From an uncultured Amphritea sp. (GTDB lineage Bacteria > Pseudomonadota > Gammaproteobacteria > Pseudomonadales > Balneatricaceae): a stretch of DNA of 64,000 bases. Both the position numbers and the translations under genes were made by a program. How positions within the stretch are numbered: position 1 is the stretch's first letter; each line of letters starts with the position of its first letter. This document shows, in pieces, positions 51,301 to 59,829 of the stretch. The notes below the pieces were generated by a model. The model was not told the origin of the DNA. It saw only the letters and a list, made by a program, of their open reading frames with translations, and did not search any database. Where the stretch lies: assembly GCF_937127095.1 (NCBI RefSeq), contig NZ_CAKZLP010000085.1, forward strand, positions 62,001 to 126,000, read 5' to 3'.

Positions 51301-51916
51301 AGCCAATGCCAGCTCAGAAGTCACACTGGAGGATTTCAGTCGTTTCTTTGGCCCGGATGGCACCCTGGATAGTTTTGTAAATACCTACCTGAGAGACTTT
51401 ATTGATACCAAAGGGCGAACCTGGGTTGAGCGTGAAGTCGACGGTCAGAAGATCGGTCTGACGAAAGAGACCCTGCTTCAGCTACAGAAAGCGAATGATA
51501 TTAAAGAAACGTTTTTCCGCAATGGCGAACTGTCGGTGCCTTTCGTGATGCGACCGGTCAGGCTGGATACAGACGCATCAAAATTCTTTCTCAGTATCGG
51601 TTCACAGGAAGTAATCTATCGTCACGGGCCTCGCCGTTCCAGTGCCGTCACCTGGCCTTCGCTCGATAGTGACACTGTGCGCCTGCGCTTTGAAGGACTT
51701 GATGGTGAGGTTAAGTCCAGCACTGAAGATGGTCCCTGGGCCTGGTTTCGTCTGTTGAATAAATCTCAGCTGAATATTACGGATAACCGGGCCGTGTATG
51801 AAGTGAATTTTGCTGAAGATGGGTTGAGTGCCACCTTTGAACTGCGTGCTAAAAGTGTCATTAACCCTTTTGCTGATGACCTGCTAGCGGGATTCCGCTG
51901 TCAGGAATCACTCTGA
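48341..51916 (+). CDS. tssM: T6SS inner-membrane protein TssM/IcmF
   Basis: The large component of the trans-envelope complex. The 1191-residue product begins at a GTG (48341, MKKLIRIITNRWFIQSIGII) preceded by AGGAAG; an upstream TTG at 48326 would add five residues. Two N-terminal membrane spans (about 12-38 and 48-67) are followed by a cytoplasmic NTPase-like domain with an intact Walker A GPPGSGKTT (about 136-144) and TAGRFTTQDS, a third membrane span (about 456-475), and a long periplasmic part ending in the TssJ-binding beta domain (VIYRHGPRRSSAVTWP, GPWAWFRLL). The intact P-loop is notable because some TssM proteins lack it. Confidence 0.96.
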   Translation: MKKLIRIITNRWFIQSIGIICLALLIWFIGPLFAIAENYFLASEFARLLAIVIVVLCWAGITALFFWRQKKKNEQLLDDLGSEQLDQAYLAESAREDEQAIISGRFDEALQILRNSKGGSGKAANLYELPWYIIIGPPGSGKTTALINSGLNFPLADRMGSEAIQGIGGTRHCDWWFTDEAVMIDTAGRFTTQDSHESVDRAAWQQFMDLLKKNRPQQPVNGVLVTMSVADLMQQSDDERALYAQTIRRRIEELNEHLGISAPVYFTFTKCDLISGFSEFFGHYDRDARAQVWGETFQLPESGRPQFNIDDYADKFDALTLRLEQQLIERMYQEQDPDKRTLIMGFPRQFAGLRDIISIFLGEIFSTNRYSEGALLRGVYFTSGTQAGTPIDRLLGSLAKSFGFSNSTLVGASGRGKSFFLKNLLQRVIFVEAGIAGVDQQLIRRRRWMQRLVVTGALAVFLVGTGLLSWSFLNNEQKIQQLTQLNTGFSEQSVQVPMFEADFLAVLPELNTLRDATRLYDDAGVDHTFGLYQGYTLTQGARSAYLNLLQSALLPVLTARIEELIIASDPKQTSSLYELLKTYLMYGGVKPYDAELLTTWAVLDWQETYALDEQAVNDLSGHMQVLMENGFLPVTLNEEIVSYARRILSTDPLEKQVYQAILRELSQEHKYDLALDQVFGPYAFDLFKSKHGGDLTTFVMSGVFTKQGFYTLFLPNSTTLSKEYIDNNWVMGDRYQSRHFMDSDTLQRKVLGLYYDDFIQHWDGMINDMTMQRPANAEASIRQISVAAGLDSPLRHLVETLNEETTLTKPFSAEQGEGSDQLARTLSSVNQGVAVKQQKVSRLMRDAKKAGLLDNLGGDLGQQVERYYTPYYKLMEKRGSSSLLDRLSQDLAELSSYMDDAANSSFSSTGAIDAVQGRISRNKTDPLAKVNSYQADMPEMMQGWLGALGAQNWSVVLDNTKTELNQLWQSQVTYECKNFLEGRYPVKANASSEVTLEDFSRFFGPDGTLDSFVNTYLRDFIDTKGRTWVEREVDGQKIGLTKETLLQLQKANDIKETFFRNGELSVPFVMRPVRLDTDASKFFLSIGSQEVIYRHGPRRSSAVTWPSLDSDTVRLRFEGLDGEVKSSTEDGPWAWFRLLNKSQLNITDNRAVYEVNFAEDGLSATFELRAKSVINPFADDLLAGFRCQESL

Positions 51917-51917
51917 T

Positions 51918-52574
51918 ATGAGTCCGGTGCAGAGTGGCTTTTACGGTAAGGTGCCCTGCAAAGGGGACTTTGTCAGTCGGGGCCTTAGCCGTCACTGCAT
52001 TGGCAATCTGGATCGTTGGCTACAGCAGGGCATGACCAGCAGCAAAGGATATATGAATGACAGCTGGAGCGAACATTATATGATCGCTCCGGTGTGGCAG
52101 TTTTATATCTCGCCGGGCATTTTAGATAGCCATGGCTGGCTGGGCGTCTTTATCCCCAGTATCGACAGTGTCGGACGTAAGTTTCCCTGTCTGATAGCCG
52201 TGCCGGTTTCAACCCCGTTTGTTTGCCTGAAACAACTCGAAGATCAGGAAGAGTTGCTGATGCAGATTGAGACACTGCTGTTTGACTCGCTTGAGGATAA
52301 CTTTGACTTTCCTCTGTTTTGTCACCAGACCAGTAATCTGAAGCTGCTGCCCGCATACCCCTCAGTGGATCTGTTTCGGGCCATAAAACCGGTGGCCGTT
52401 ATGCACAACCTTGAGCCGCAGCGGGCCGGTTTGCGTAATCTGGATTTAAAGTCTGAATATAGTCATCCAACGATCTGGTGGAGTGAAGGATCAGACACCA
52501 TTGAGCCTCAGCTTTGGTTTAGTGATGGCTTACCGGATGCGTCCCAGTTTCGCTTCTTTTTAACGGGAAAATAG
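51918..52574 (+). CDS. tagF: T6SS post-translational regulator TagF
   Basis: TagF proteins repress T6SS firing independently of, or alongside, the threonine-phosphorylation pathway. The 218-residue product has the family opening GFYGKVPCKGDFVSRGLSRH, then LDRWLQQGMTSSKGYM, YMIAPVWQFYISPGI and GWLGVFIPSIDSVGRKFPCL. It is one base after tssM and directly before the PppA phosphatase gene; TagF and PppA are fused in some species, which supports a joint role. Confidence 0.93.
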   Translation: MSPVQSGFYGKVPCKGDFVSRGLSRHCIGNLDRWLQQGMTSSKGYMNDSWSEHYMIAPVWQFYISPGILDSHGWLGVFIPSIDSVGRKFPCLIAVPVSTPFVCLKQLEDQEELLMQIETLLFDSLEDNFDFPLFCHQTSNLKLLPAYPSVDLFRAIKPVAVMHNLEPQRAGLRNLDLKSEYSHPTIWWSEGSDTIEPQLWFSDGLPDASQFRFFLTGK

Positions 52575-52599
52575 ATGATTTATAACCATGGAGCGGTTT

Positions 52600-53349
52600 A
52601 TGTCGGTTGAAACCCTGCTAGCGTCCAGTCGGTATATCAGCAGCGCGCTGACCTCAGTCGGTAATGTACGCAAGCATAATGAGGATGCCTTTCTCAGCCA
52701 GCCGGAACAGGCTCACTGGGTGGTTGCTGATGGTATGGGGGGGCACTCTGCCGGGGATTTTGCGAGTCAGTCCATTGTTGACGCGTTACAGATGTTTGAA
52801 CAACAACCACAGGTGTCGGACAGCGTTGACCTGCTGGAAGATATTCTGCTGCAAACCAATCACAAACTGCTGGAGCTGGCCGGAGACGATCACAAGATAA
52901 TTGGCTCAACAGTAGCGGGATTGGTGTTGTTGGCTGACTATTACCTGCTCTACTGGTGTGGTGATAGCCGCATCTATCTTTATCGCAATGGGGTGCTGAT
53001 GCAGGAGAGCGTAGATCACACTTACACACAGGGGCTGGTTGCACAAGGCAGGCTGACTCCGGAAGAGGCGCTGATACACCCGGAGCGAAATGTGATTACC
53101 CGGGCAGTGGGCGCCGCCGATGCTCTGTATATCGATATGGATATCCGCAACCTGCAGAGTGGGGATCGCTTTCTGATCTGCAGTGACGGGCTGGATAAAG
53201 AACTTTCTGATGCCGATATCGCCGCATTTCTGGCCCAACGTCATATCCCGCTGGAGCAACTGGCGCAAGAGATGATGGATTGCTGTCTGGAACGCGGAGG
53301 CCGGGATAACATTACATTGATACTGATTGAAAATCCGGCAGCTGCCTGA
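52600..53349 (+). CDS. pppA: PP2C-type protein phosphatase PppA
   Basis: Reverses PpkA-dependent threonine phosphorylation and thereby switches off T6SS assembly in the H1-type pathway. The 249-residue protein has PP2C metal-binding motifs: SVGNVRKHNEDAFL, VVADGMGGHSAGDFAS, GSTVAGLVL, WCGDSRIYLYR, ICSDGLDKELSD and GGRDNITLILI. The start at 52600 (MSVETLLASS) is preceded by GGAG at a good distance; an ATG at 52588 would add four residues. It is followed 22 bp later by ppkA. Confidence 0.94.
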   Translation: MSVETLLASSRYISSALTSVGNVRKHNEDAFLSQPEQAHWVVADGMGGHSAGDFASQSIVDALQMFEQQPQVSDSVDLLEDILLQTNHKLLELAGDDHKIIGSTVAGLVLLADYYLLYWCGDSRIYLYRNGVLMQESVDHTYTQGLVAQGRLTPEEALIHPERNVITRAVGAADALYIDMDIRNLQSGDRFLICSDGLDKELSDADIAAFLAQRHIPLEQLAQEMMDCCLERGGRDNITLILIENPAAA

Positions 53350-53371
53350 ATAAAGGAATACCAGACAGCTC

Positions 53372-56300
53372 ATGAAAGATTTTAAACATCAGCTAAAGCA
53401 GTACCTGCATGGACAGGCGGCATTCGACAGGTTGCTTGAAACGGTTTCTGCACTTATCTCAAGTCAGCCTCATTTAACCACTAAAGTGGTTACTGGCCTG
53501 CAGCAGATGGCCGAACGTCAGTTGCTCAGTGAGGAAGACCTCAGTGCCCTGATGCAGACAATCGACCAGAGCGCTACTGACACCTCTGCGGATCCCGCTG
53601 ATGATCAGACTCTACTGCAGGGTGCTGCTGCTTCCCCGAAAATGGATAACCAGGCGGGTGATGAGCACACCTCTTTTCGGCCTCCGCAAAGTAGGGCGTT
53701 ACCTCACGACGAAGAAGATAAAACCCATGTGGCCTCTTTCAGTTCAGGTGCGGCAAAGCCTTCCGACAATCCAGATAGAAATCAGGCCAGACCAGCGGCA
53801 CCGAAAACAGGAACGGCGACGCCAACGTCAACCGGCACCAGTACATCCCGCTGGAGCAAACCCTTTACGACTGACGATTCAGAAGAATCGGTTATCGGCG
53901 TAGGTACGCTGATAAAAGACCGTTTCCATCTGGTTGAGTTTATTGGCTGTGGCGGCATGGGGGATGTCTATAAAGCTGAAGATCAGCGGCGCATTGATGC
54001 GCAGGATATTGATAGCCTGGTCGCCATAAAGGTATTGAATAAAACCTTCAGAGAGCATCCGGAATCACTCAGGTCGTTGCAGAGGGAAGCACGTAAAACC
54101 CAGAATCTCGCCCACCCGAATATTGTCAACGTTTTTGATTTCGACCGGGATCGGGAACATGTGTTTATGACCATGGAGCTGATGCGCGGTGCTCCTTTAA
54201 ATGCAGTGATTAAAAATCATCCAACGGGATTTCCTTTGTCTACGGTGCTTGACTACACCGCGGGTATGGCCGGCGCACTGGGATATGCTCATCAACAGGG
54301 AGTGGTTCACTCCGACCTGAAGCCTAGCAATGTGTTTCTCGATGGTGGCCAGGTTAAGGTGTTTGATTTCGGCATCGCCCGGGCGGCAAAGACTGGCACG
54401 GCTCCGGAAGACAGTTTTGATGCCGGAGAGCTAGGGGCGCTCACCCCCAGTTATGCCTCGCCAGCGATGCTGGCAGGGGTACCAAATGCAGACCCCCGGG
54501 ATGATCTGTATGCGCTGGGGTGCATCATCTATGAACTGCTAACGGGTAAACACCCGTTCATCCGAAATGGTAAGAAAGTCCCGGCTGATGAGGCCTGGAA
54601 GACTGGGATGAAGATGGCTGAACTGAAGCAACTCAGCCGCAATCAGAATAAAGCGCTGAGGCAGCTACTGGCATTTGATGAACGCCAGCGTACAGAAAGT
54701 GTTGATGTTTTTTTGCAGCAGTTTATGCCCCAATACCAGCGTCATAGTCTGATGAGCCGTTGGTATGTCTGGGTTATGATTTTCCTGTTTGTGTGTGGCG
54801 TGTCCTACTTTCCCCTGCGTAATCTGTGGCACCAGCAGCAGATCGATGATTTTGTAGATGATCTGACAAACCTGGATGAAGAGGCGGTAGATGAGTGGCT
54901 AGCGCGAATTCAGACGATGGATGCCGAGCAGCAGAGTGAATTTTTCAACGATGCGCAGGTGAAGCGTGAACTGACCCGATATTTTCTGCAACAGGTCAGT
55001 CTTAATGCTGATGCCGATGCCTATAGTCGTGCCCAGCAACTGGCCGACCGGGCGCTACGGATTTATGAAGACTCCCGACGGTTGTCTGATAAGCAGGAGC
55101 AGCTGATTAAACAGCAGGCTACGCGACTTAATGATCTGAATAACGAACTGAATAGTTTACTTGAGCTGCCCGCAGAAAAGTTTGCCGGGGCATCCGAGGC
55201 TTTGCTGCAGCTGTTAGCGAGTATTAAAAAGGTTGATCCCGGTAATGCGATGCTGAGTGATGCCCGGCTGCCGGTAAAATTTATTGAAACGATGGCTGAG
55301 TTAAGCGAACAACGACAATTCGCTATTGCCAAAGACGCGGGTAAAACCTCGGGTAAACTGTTTCCTGCTAACCCCGAACTGGAAAGTGCGCGACGTAATC
55401 TTGCCCAGGAAGAGTTGCGCTATAACCGCTCTGTGCGAATTACTGAACTGAATCAACGTCTGGATGCTCTGGCACCAAACAGTCTCAGTAGCTTTGCTGC
55501 CGCAGGCCCGGATATACAGGAGCTTAAACAGTTGGAACCTGGCAGTCTCAGGGTCAGTCGGTTGCAGGATACACTTGCAGAGTTACTGCTTTCTGAACAG
55601 CAGCAATTGACTCGCCAATATCTATGGCAGCAGGCGGCTGCGCTGTCGACAACATTTGAGCTGCTTCTCAGCCCTGAGGGGCTGGCTCAGCTTGAGCAAG
55701 CATTGAACCGTTCACAAACCGAATACCAGAGAGATATCGATCAACGGGTTGCAGAAATTGATGCGAATATTTCCGCTCAGCGAATTGATGAAGCTGCGCA
55801 GCGTATCGCTGAGTTGCAGCCGATGGTGTCTGATCAGCGAATTATTACTGCGGTGTCGGACCGGTTAGCCTCAGCACTGATAAAGCAGTCCCGTGTGGCC
55901 CAGGATGAGCAACGTTGGCAAAATGCTGCGGATACGCTGGCACGGGTTTCATCGTTGCAGGTCAGCCCTGAGTTACAGCAGAGTCTGGTGTATGAACAGC
56001 AGCAGCTGGAACAACGCCAACAGATGACAGCGCAGCAACTGGAGGCCTCTGCATTAGCCGAGCAGGCGCAAAAGCGCAAAGAGGAGCTGGACTCACTACA
56101 GGCTGAACTGGAGGTGATATTAAGTGATCCGCAACTGTCTGATAGTAGTACCCGTAAAGCTCAGAACATTCTCGATCGTATCGAAACACAGGTGAGTGAT
56201 TCGTCTATCGTGACCGAGGGGCGGCAGCGACTGGTTGAGCGCTACAGTGCCGCAGCTGTTGCTGTGGCTGAAACAGATATTTCCCAGGCTATCAGCCTGC

Positions 56301-58054
56301 TCGAGGATGGCAAGCGCTTGTTGCCCGGACAAGCCGGGATTACCGAGCTGTTGGCACAGCTACAGACCCGTTCTGATAACGCGTCGCAACAAGAAAAAGC
56401 ACAGCAGCAACAGGCTCTTAAACAGCAGATCGAGGGGGTTTTAGCTGTTGCGACGGTGTCGCCCGAGTGGGAAGCCCAGGTTGCTGATCTGTTAGCGCGG
56501 TTGAAAGCGGAACAGCATGAGCCTGAGTATTTGCAGGGGGTTAATAGCCGCATTGCCGCTATTTATGCGCAGCAATCAGAACGCCTGCAGGCACAAAACG
56601 AGTTTAATGCGGCCAGAGACAGTCTGGACAAGGCGGCTCAATATGACCCTTCCCTTAGTCTCGCTGATCAGACCGATGCAATAGTGAACGCTGAAGAGCA
56701 GTTTCGACAACGGCAAGCTGAGCGAAAGAGCGAGGCGAAGATTAGCGGCCTTAAACAGACCTTTGATACCCAGATACAGGCGAATGACCTGACAGCCGCA
56801 GGACAAACCTTTAACCGTTTGAAAGCACTGCTGGGGGCGGATGATCCCTTCATTACGCAACAAGCGCCACAGACGTTTCAGACGGTTTACCTGCGCTTAG
56901 CGGATCAGCTGGCGGCGCGACAGCGTTTCACTCAAGCAGAAAAACTGCTGCAAAGTGCGCGCACTCTTGTCGCTGACACGTCTGTGATTGATCAGCGTAT
57001 AGTCGGTTATCAGGATGGTGTTCGCCTGTATCACATTGGCCAGGCGATCAAAAAACCGGATCTGAATAATCTTCAACAGGCCTATCGCTTGCTGTCTGAG
57101 TTGCAGCCCGGAATGCAGCCGGCTAAATATCAGCAATTGAGTCAGGATTTACAAAATGCGGTTGTCGGGCAAGTTAATAGCTTAAATCGTCGCTCGCCGA
57201 CACGGGCTCGTCAACTGTTACAAAAAGCTCAGCAGTTATTTCCCGACAACCCTCAGCTACAGCAGCTCAGGTTAGGTAGCGAAAACTTACAACCTGAGAA
57301 GCCGTCGCCGGAACTGACTTCGGTACAGTCTTCGCTACAGTCTCAGAACCCACCAGACACTCAACAAGCGAGTTCCCAGGCGGATAGTAATCCGACGACA
57401 TCAACAGCGCGCCAGCCTCCGCCTGTTTCAGATCGCATCTGTAGTGCAGAGCTGGCCGGTAAAGGGATTCGTTCAGTGGCTGTGTGCTGGGATATGCTGG
57501 CGCAAGGCGCTGAAAATAAAGCGCCCTTTATGATTGTTGTTCCTGATGGGGGGCGCAGTCTGGCGATCAGTAAATTTGAGATATCCCGACAGGATTACAA
57601 CCTCTATTGTACCCTGTCCGGAGAGTGTAAAGGGCTGGCGGGGGTTGCAAAGCACCCGGCGACAGGTCTCAGTCAGAACCAGATAAACAGCTATGCGGCA
57701 TGGTTGAGTAATGCCACCGGCCACCTTTACCGCTTGCCGGTTAAATCCGAATGGGTGAATGCCGCGACAGCGACAGGTAGTCAGCAACCGCAAAATTATA
57801 ACTGCAGATTGACCCGGGGCGACCAGATTCTGAAAGGACGCGATCTGGTCAGTGTGCAGCAAGGTAAACCCAATGCCTGGGGGCTGGTTAACTATCTGGG
57901 CAATGCTCAAGAGCTGGTACGTAGCGGGTCGGGTCTGGAGGCTATGGGGGGGAGTTATCAGGTTAAGATGTCTGATTGTTCAGTCTCAATGTCGGTGCCG
58001 ATATCCGGTTCGGCTGATGCAACGACCGGATTCCGTCTGGTAAGAGAACTCTAG
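53372..58054 (+). CDS. ppkA: Ser/Thr kinase PpkA with C-terminal sulfatase-modifying-factor-like domain
   Basis: A 1560-residue membrane kinase expected to phosphorylate Fha. After a disordered N-terminal region (65-175), the kinase domain covers about 180-450: Gly-rich loop IGCGGMGDVYKAED (191-204), VAIKVL with Lys220, HSDLKPSN (313-320; HSD instead of HRD), DFG at 332-334 and an activation segment ending TPSYASPAM, where Ala replaces the usual APE glutamate. One membrane span lies at about 465-482. A periplasmic part of 900 residues is Gln/Ala/Leu-rich and helical, probably coiled coil or TPR. The last 150 residues resemble formylglycine-generating-enzyme folds (ISKFEISRQDYNLYCTLSGE, GLVNYLGNAQELV, TTGFRLVREL). 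That domain class often serves as an extracytoplasmic sensor in kinases. Confidence 0.92.
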   Translation: MKDFKHQLKQYLHGQAAFDRLLETVSALISSQPHLTTKVVTGLQQMAERQLLSEEDLSALMQTIDQSATDTSADPADDQTLLQGAAASPKMDNQAGDEHTSFRPPQSRALPHDEEDKTHVASFSSGAAKPSDNPDRNQARPAAPKTGTATPTSTGTSTSRWSKPFTTDDSEESVIGVGTLIKDRFHLVEFIGCGGMGDVYKAEDQRRIDAQDIDSLVAIKVLNKTFREHPESLRSLQREARKTQNLAHPNIVNVFDFDRDREHVFMTMELMRGAPLNAVIKNHPTGFPLSTVLDYTAGMAGALGYAHQQGVVHSDLKPSNVFLDGGQVKVFDFGIARAAKTGTAPEDSFDAGELGALTPSYASPAMLAGVPNADPRDDLYALGCIIYELLTGKHPFIRNGKKVPADEAWKTGMKMAELKQLSRNQNKALRQLLAFDERQRTESVDVFLQQFMPQYQRHSLMSRWYVWVMIFLFVCGVSYFPLRNLWHQQQIDDFVDDLTNLDEEAVDEWLARIQTMDAEQQSEFFNDAQVKRELTRYFLQQVSLNADADAYSRAQQLADRALRIYEDSRRLSDKQEQLIKQQATRLNDLNNELNSLLELPAEKFAGASEALLQLLASIKKVDPGNAMLSDARLPVKFIETMAELSEQRQFAIAKDAGKTSGKLFPANPELESARRNLAQEELRYNRSVRITELNQRLDALAPNSLSSFAAAGPDIQELKQLEPGSLRVSRLQDTLAELLLSEQQQLTRQYLWQQAAALSTTFELLLSPEGLAQLEQALNRSQTEYQRDIDQRVAEIDANISAQRIDEAAQRIAELQPMVSDQRIITAVSDRLASALIKQSRVAQDEQRWQNAADTLARVSSLQVSPELQQSLVYEQQQLEQRQQMTAQQLEASALAEQAQKRKEELDSLQAELEVILSDPQLSDSSTRKAQNILDRIETQVSDSSIVTEGRQRLVERYSAAAVAVAETDISQAISLLEDGKRLLPGQAGITELLAQLQTRSDNASQQEKAQQQQALKQQIEGVLAVATVSPEWEAQVADLLARLKAEQHEPEYLQGVNSRIAAIYAQQSERLQAQNEFNAARDSLDKAAQYDPSLSLADQTDAIVNAEEQFRQRQAERKSEAKISGLKQTFDTQIQANDLTAAGQTFNRLKALLGADDPFITQQAPQTFQTVYLRLADQLAARQRFTQAEKLLQSARTLVADTSVIDQRIVGYQDGVRLYHIGQAIKKPDLNNLQQAYRLLSELQPGMQPAKYQQLSQDLQNAVVGQVNSLNRRSPTRARQLLQKAQQLFPDNPQLQQLRLGSENLQPEKPSPELTSVQSSLQSQNPPDTQQASSQADSNPTTSTARQPPPVSDRICSAELAGKGIRSVAVCWDMLAQGAENKAPFMIVVPDGGRSLAISKFEISRQDYNLYCTLSGECKGLAGVAKHPATGLSQNQINSYAAWLSNATGHLYRLPVKSEWVNAATATGSQQPQNYNCRLTRGDQILKGRDLVSVQQGKPNAWGLVNYLGNAQELVRSGSGLEAMGGSYQVKMSDCSVSMSVPISGSADATTGFRLVREL

Positions 58055-58065
58055 AGGAGGCTACG

Positions 58066-58734
58066 ATGAGCCGGAGTTTATATGAGCTATGTTGCCGTTA
58101 TGCCAATGGTGAATTAGATTCGCACGAGTACCGGCAGCTGCGGCGTCGTTTTATCGATCATTTAGTGAATAGTAGTGATCGGACTCAGCCCGTTACTGAT
58201 CTCTCTCCCGGGGAGCTAACGCAACCTCATTCATCTCTGGTTGAGTCTCCAGACACTGTGCCGATCGATAAACAGGCGATGAATATAGCGTCATCAGGTT
58301 TTACAACAAACGTTGAAGCGTCCAGGGTTGCCACGGAAAATCGCAGTAAAAGTGGCAAGTGGCTTATCATCGCGGTCATACTATTGCTTGTTACTGGAGC
58401 GCTATTTTGGCTATTAAACCCGCAGAATAGCCGGGAACAAACGCCTCTACAGAGTGGTAGTGTGAACGCGCCGATCAAACGGGTTGCCTCTGTGCCATTG
58501 TTAAGCAGTATGCATGATCTGCTGGATCAGGATAAATGGTCGATCACCAATATTGAAGACTACTCTTTACTGTTGTTGCAAAGTTCGCCTGCGGATAAAA
58601 GCGCGCTTAAGTCAGACAGTCGTTATCATCAGTTTTTAGATATGGTTCATATCTATCAGGTATTGGCTGAAGCGGATCAGAATGCGGAGATGATCGCTAA
58701 ACTTGACCAGCTGGAACGGGATCTGCGTGACTAG
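58066..58734 (+). CDS. Small single-span membrane protein after ppkA
   Basis: A 222-residue protein 11 bp after ppkA, preceded by GAGGAGG. A short N-terminal module, LYELCCRYANGELDSHEYRQ, resembles the SHOCT-like pattern of a small helical hairpin. A Ser/Thr-rich linker, one membrane span at about 103-120 (LIIAVILLLVTGALFWLL) and a periplasmic C-terminal helical part follow. There is no signal peptide. I do not recognise a named T6SS family. As the last gene of the operon, it may modulate PpkA across the inner membrane, which is inference. Confidence 0.7.
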   Translation: MSRSLYELCCRYANGELDSHEYRQLRRRFIDHLVNSSDRTQPVTDLSPGELTQPHSSLVESPDTVPIDKQAMNIASSGFTTNVEASRVATENRSKSGKWLIIAVILLLVTGALFWLLNPQNSREQTPLQSGSVNAPIKRVASVPLLSSMHDLLDQDKWSITNIEDYSLLLLQSSPADKSALKSDSRYHQFLDMVHIYQVLAEADQNAEMIAKLDQLERDLRD

Positions 58735-58797
58735 TGCGTTTCACCAGGACGCTCTATTCGTTTTTACAAGCGGATGACGAAAGTTATGACGTAAAAT

Positions 58798-58828
58798 GGT
58801 TATTTTGTTATATTGTAACAAAATAACC
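58798..58828 (+). promoter_or_regulatory. Zur box before the COG0523 GTPase gene
   Basis: A perfect inverted repeat with 13-bp arms (GGTTATTTTGTTA and its complement) around a 5-bp centre. Its core TGTTATATTGTAACA (58806-58820) differs at one position from the enterobacterial Zur consensus TGTTATANTATAACA. It ends 17 bp before the ATG, where bound Zur would block transcription when zinc is plentiful. Confidence 0.75.
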
Positions 58829-58845
58829 TATTAAAGATTTCCTCG

Positions 58846-59829
58846 ATGTATAGTCAGATCCCTACCAATATTATTACCGGCTTTCTCGGCGTGGGTAAAA
58901 CCACCGCTATTCAGTATCTTTTAAACCACAAACCTGTCGATGAGCGCTGGGCGGTACTGGTGAATGAGTTTGGTGAAGTGGGCATCGATGCCAGCCTGCT
59001 GGGTAATGAACAGCACGCCACCGGGGTGTTTATGCGGGAGGTGCCCGGCGGTTGTATGTGTTGTGCTGCGGGGATACCGATGCAGGTGGCGCTGAGTCAG
59101 CTGATTCGTCAGGCCAAACCTGATCGTATCCTGATTGAACCGACCGGCCTGGGACACCCTCTGGAGGTGATCCGGGTGCTGCAGCAGCCCCATTATCAGG
59201 ATGTTCTCGATCTGCGCAGCACTATTACGTTGGTGGATGCCCGAAAACTATCAGATTCCCGCTATACCGAAAACGATACCTTTAATCAGCAACTGCAAGT
59301 AGCTGATCTGGTTATTGCTCACAAGACCGATCTGTATATAGCAGCTGAAACGGAACAGTTGATTCAATACTTGCAAACACTGGGCAGTGACGCACCTGTA
59401 ATCAACTGTACAGAGGGGCAGTTAAGTCTCCAATGGCTGGAGGCTGCTTCAAAACATAGCGGTGTCACGCAATCGGAATCGTCTCATCATCATGATCATT
59501 TTCAGGCCGATGACCGGCTGCCTGAATGTGGTTATTTGCGCAAAGATAACCAGAGCGATGGTTATTACAGTAGTGGCTGGATCTTTAGTCCCGAATTTGA
59601 GTTTGATTTTGGCAAGCTGGAACCGCTATTGATGGGCATTGAGGCTGAGCGTCTGAAAGCGGTGTTTATTACCGATGAAGGTATCTTTGCGTTTAATATG
59701 GCGGAGTCGGTATTAAAAGTTCAGGCGCTGGATGAGGTGATGGACAGTCGGATCGAAGTGATAGGAAGTGAACCCTCAAACTGGTCCGGACTCGAACAGC
59801 AGCTGCTTCAAATAGCTGTCCGATACTAA
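58846..59829 (+). CDS. COG0523/CobW-family GTPase, predicted zinc chaperone
   Basis: A G3E-family metallochaperone GTPase. The 327-residue protein has the P-loop GFLGVGKTT (12-20), the CxCC metal-binding motif in GGCMCCA (69-75), EPTGLGHP as the switch region, a HKTD base-recognition motif in place of the usual NKxD, and a His-rich SHHHDH segment near residue 215, followed by the CobW C-terminal domain. A Zur-type operator immediately upstream points to a role in zinc shortage, such as ZigA or YeiR types, rather than cobalamin synthesis; no cob genes are nearby. It overlaps the stop of the convergent marR gene. Confidence 0.88.
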   Translation: MYSQIPTNIITGFLGVGKTTAIQYLLNHKPVDERWAVLVNEFGEVGIDASLLGNEQHATGVFMREVPGGCMCCAAGIPMQVALSQLIRQAKPDRILIEPTGLGHPLEVIRVLQQPHYQDVLDLRSTITLVDARKLSDSRYTENDTFNQQLQVADLVIAHKTDLYIAAETEQLIQYLQTLGSDAPVINCTEGQLSLQWLEAASKHSGVTQSESSHHHDHFQADDRLPECGYLRKDNQSDGYYSSGWIFSPEFEFDFGKLEPLLMGIEAERLKAVFITDEGIFAFNMAESVLKVQALDEVMDSRIEVIGSEPSNWSGLEQQLLQIAVRY

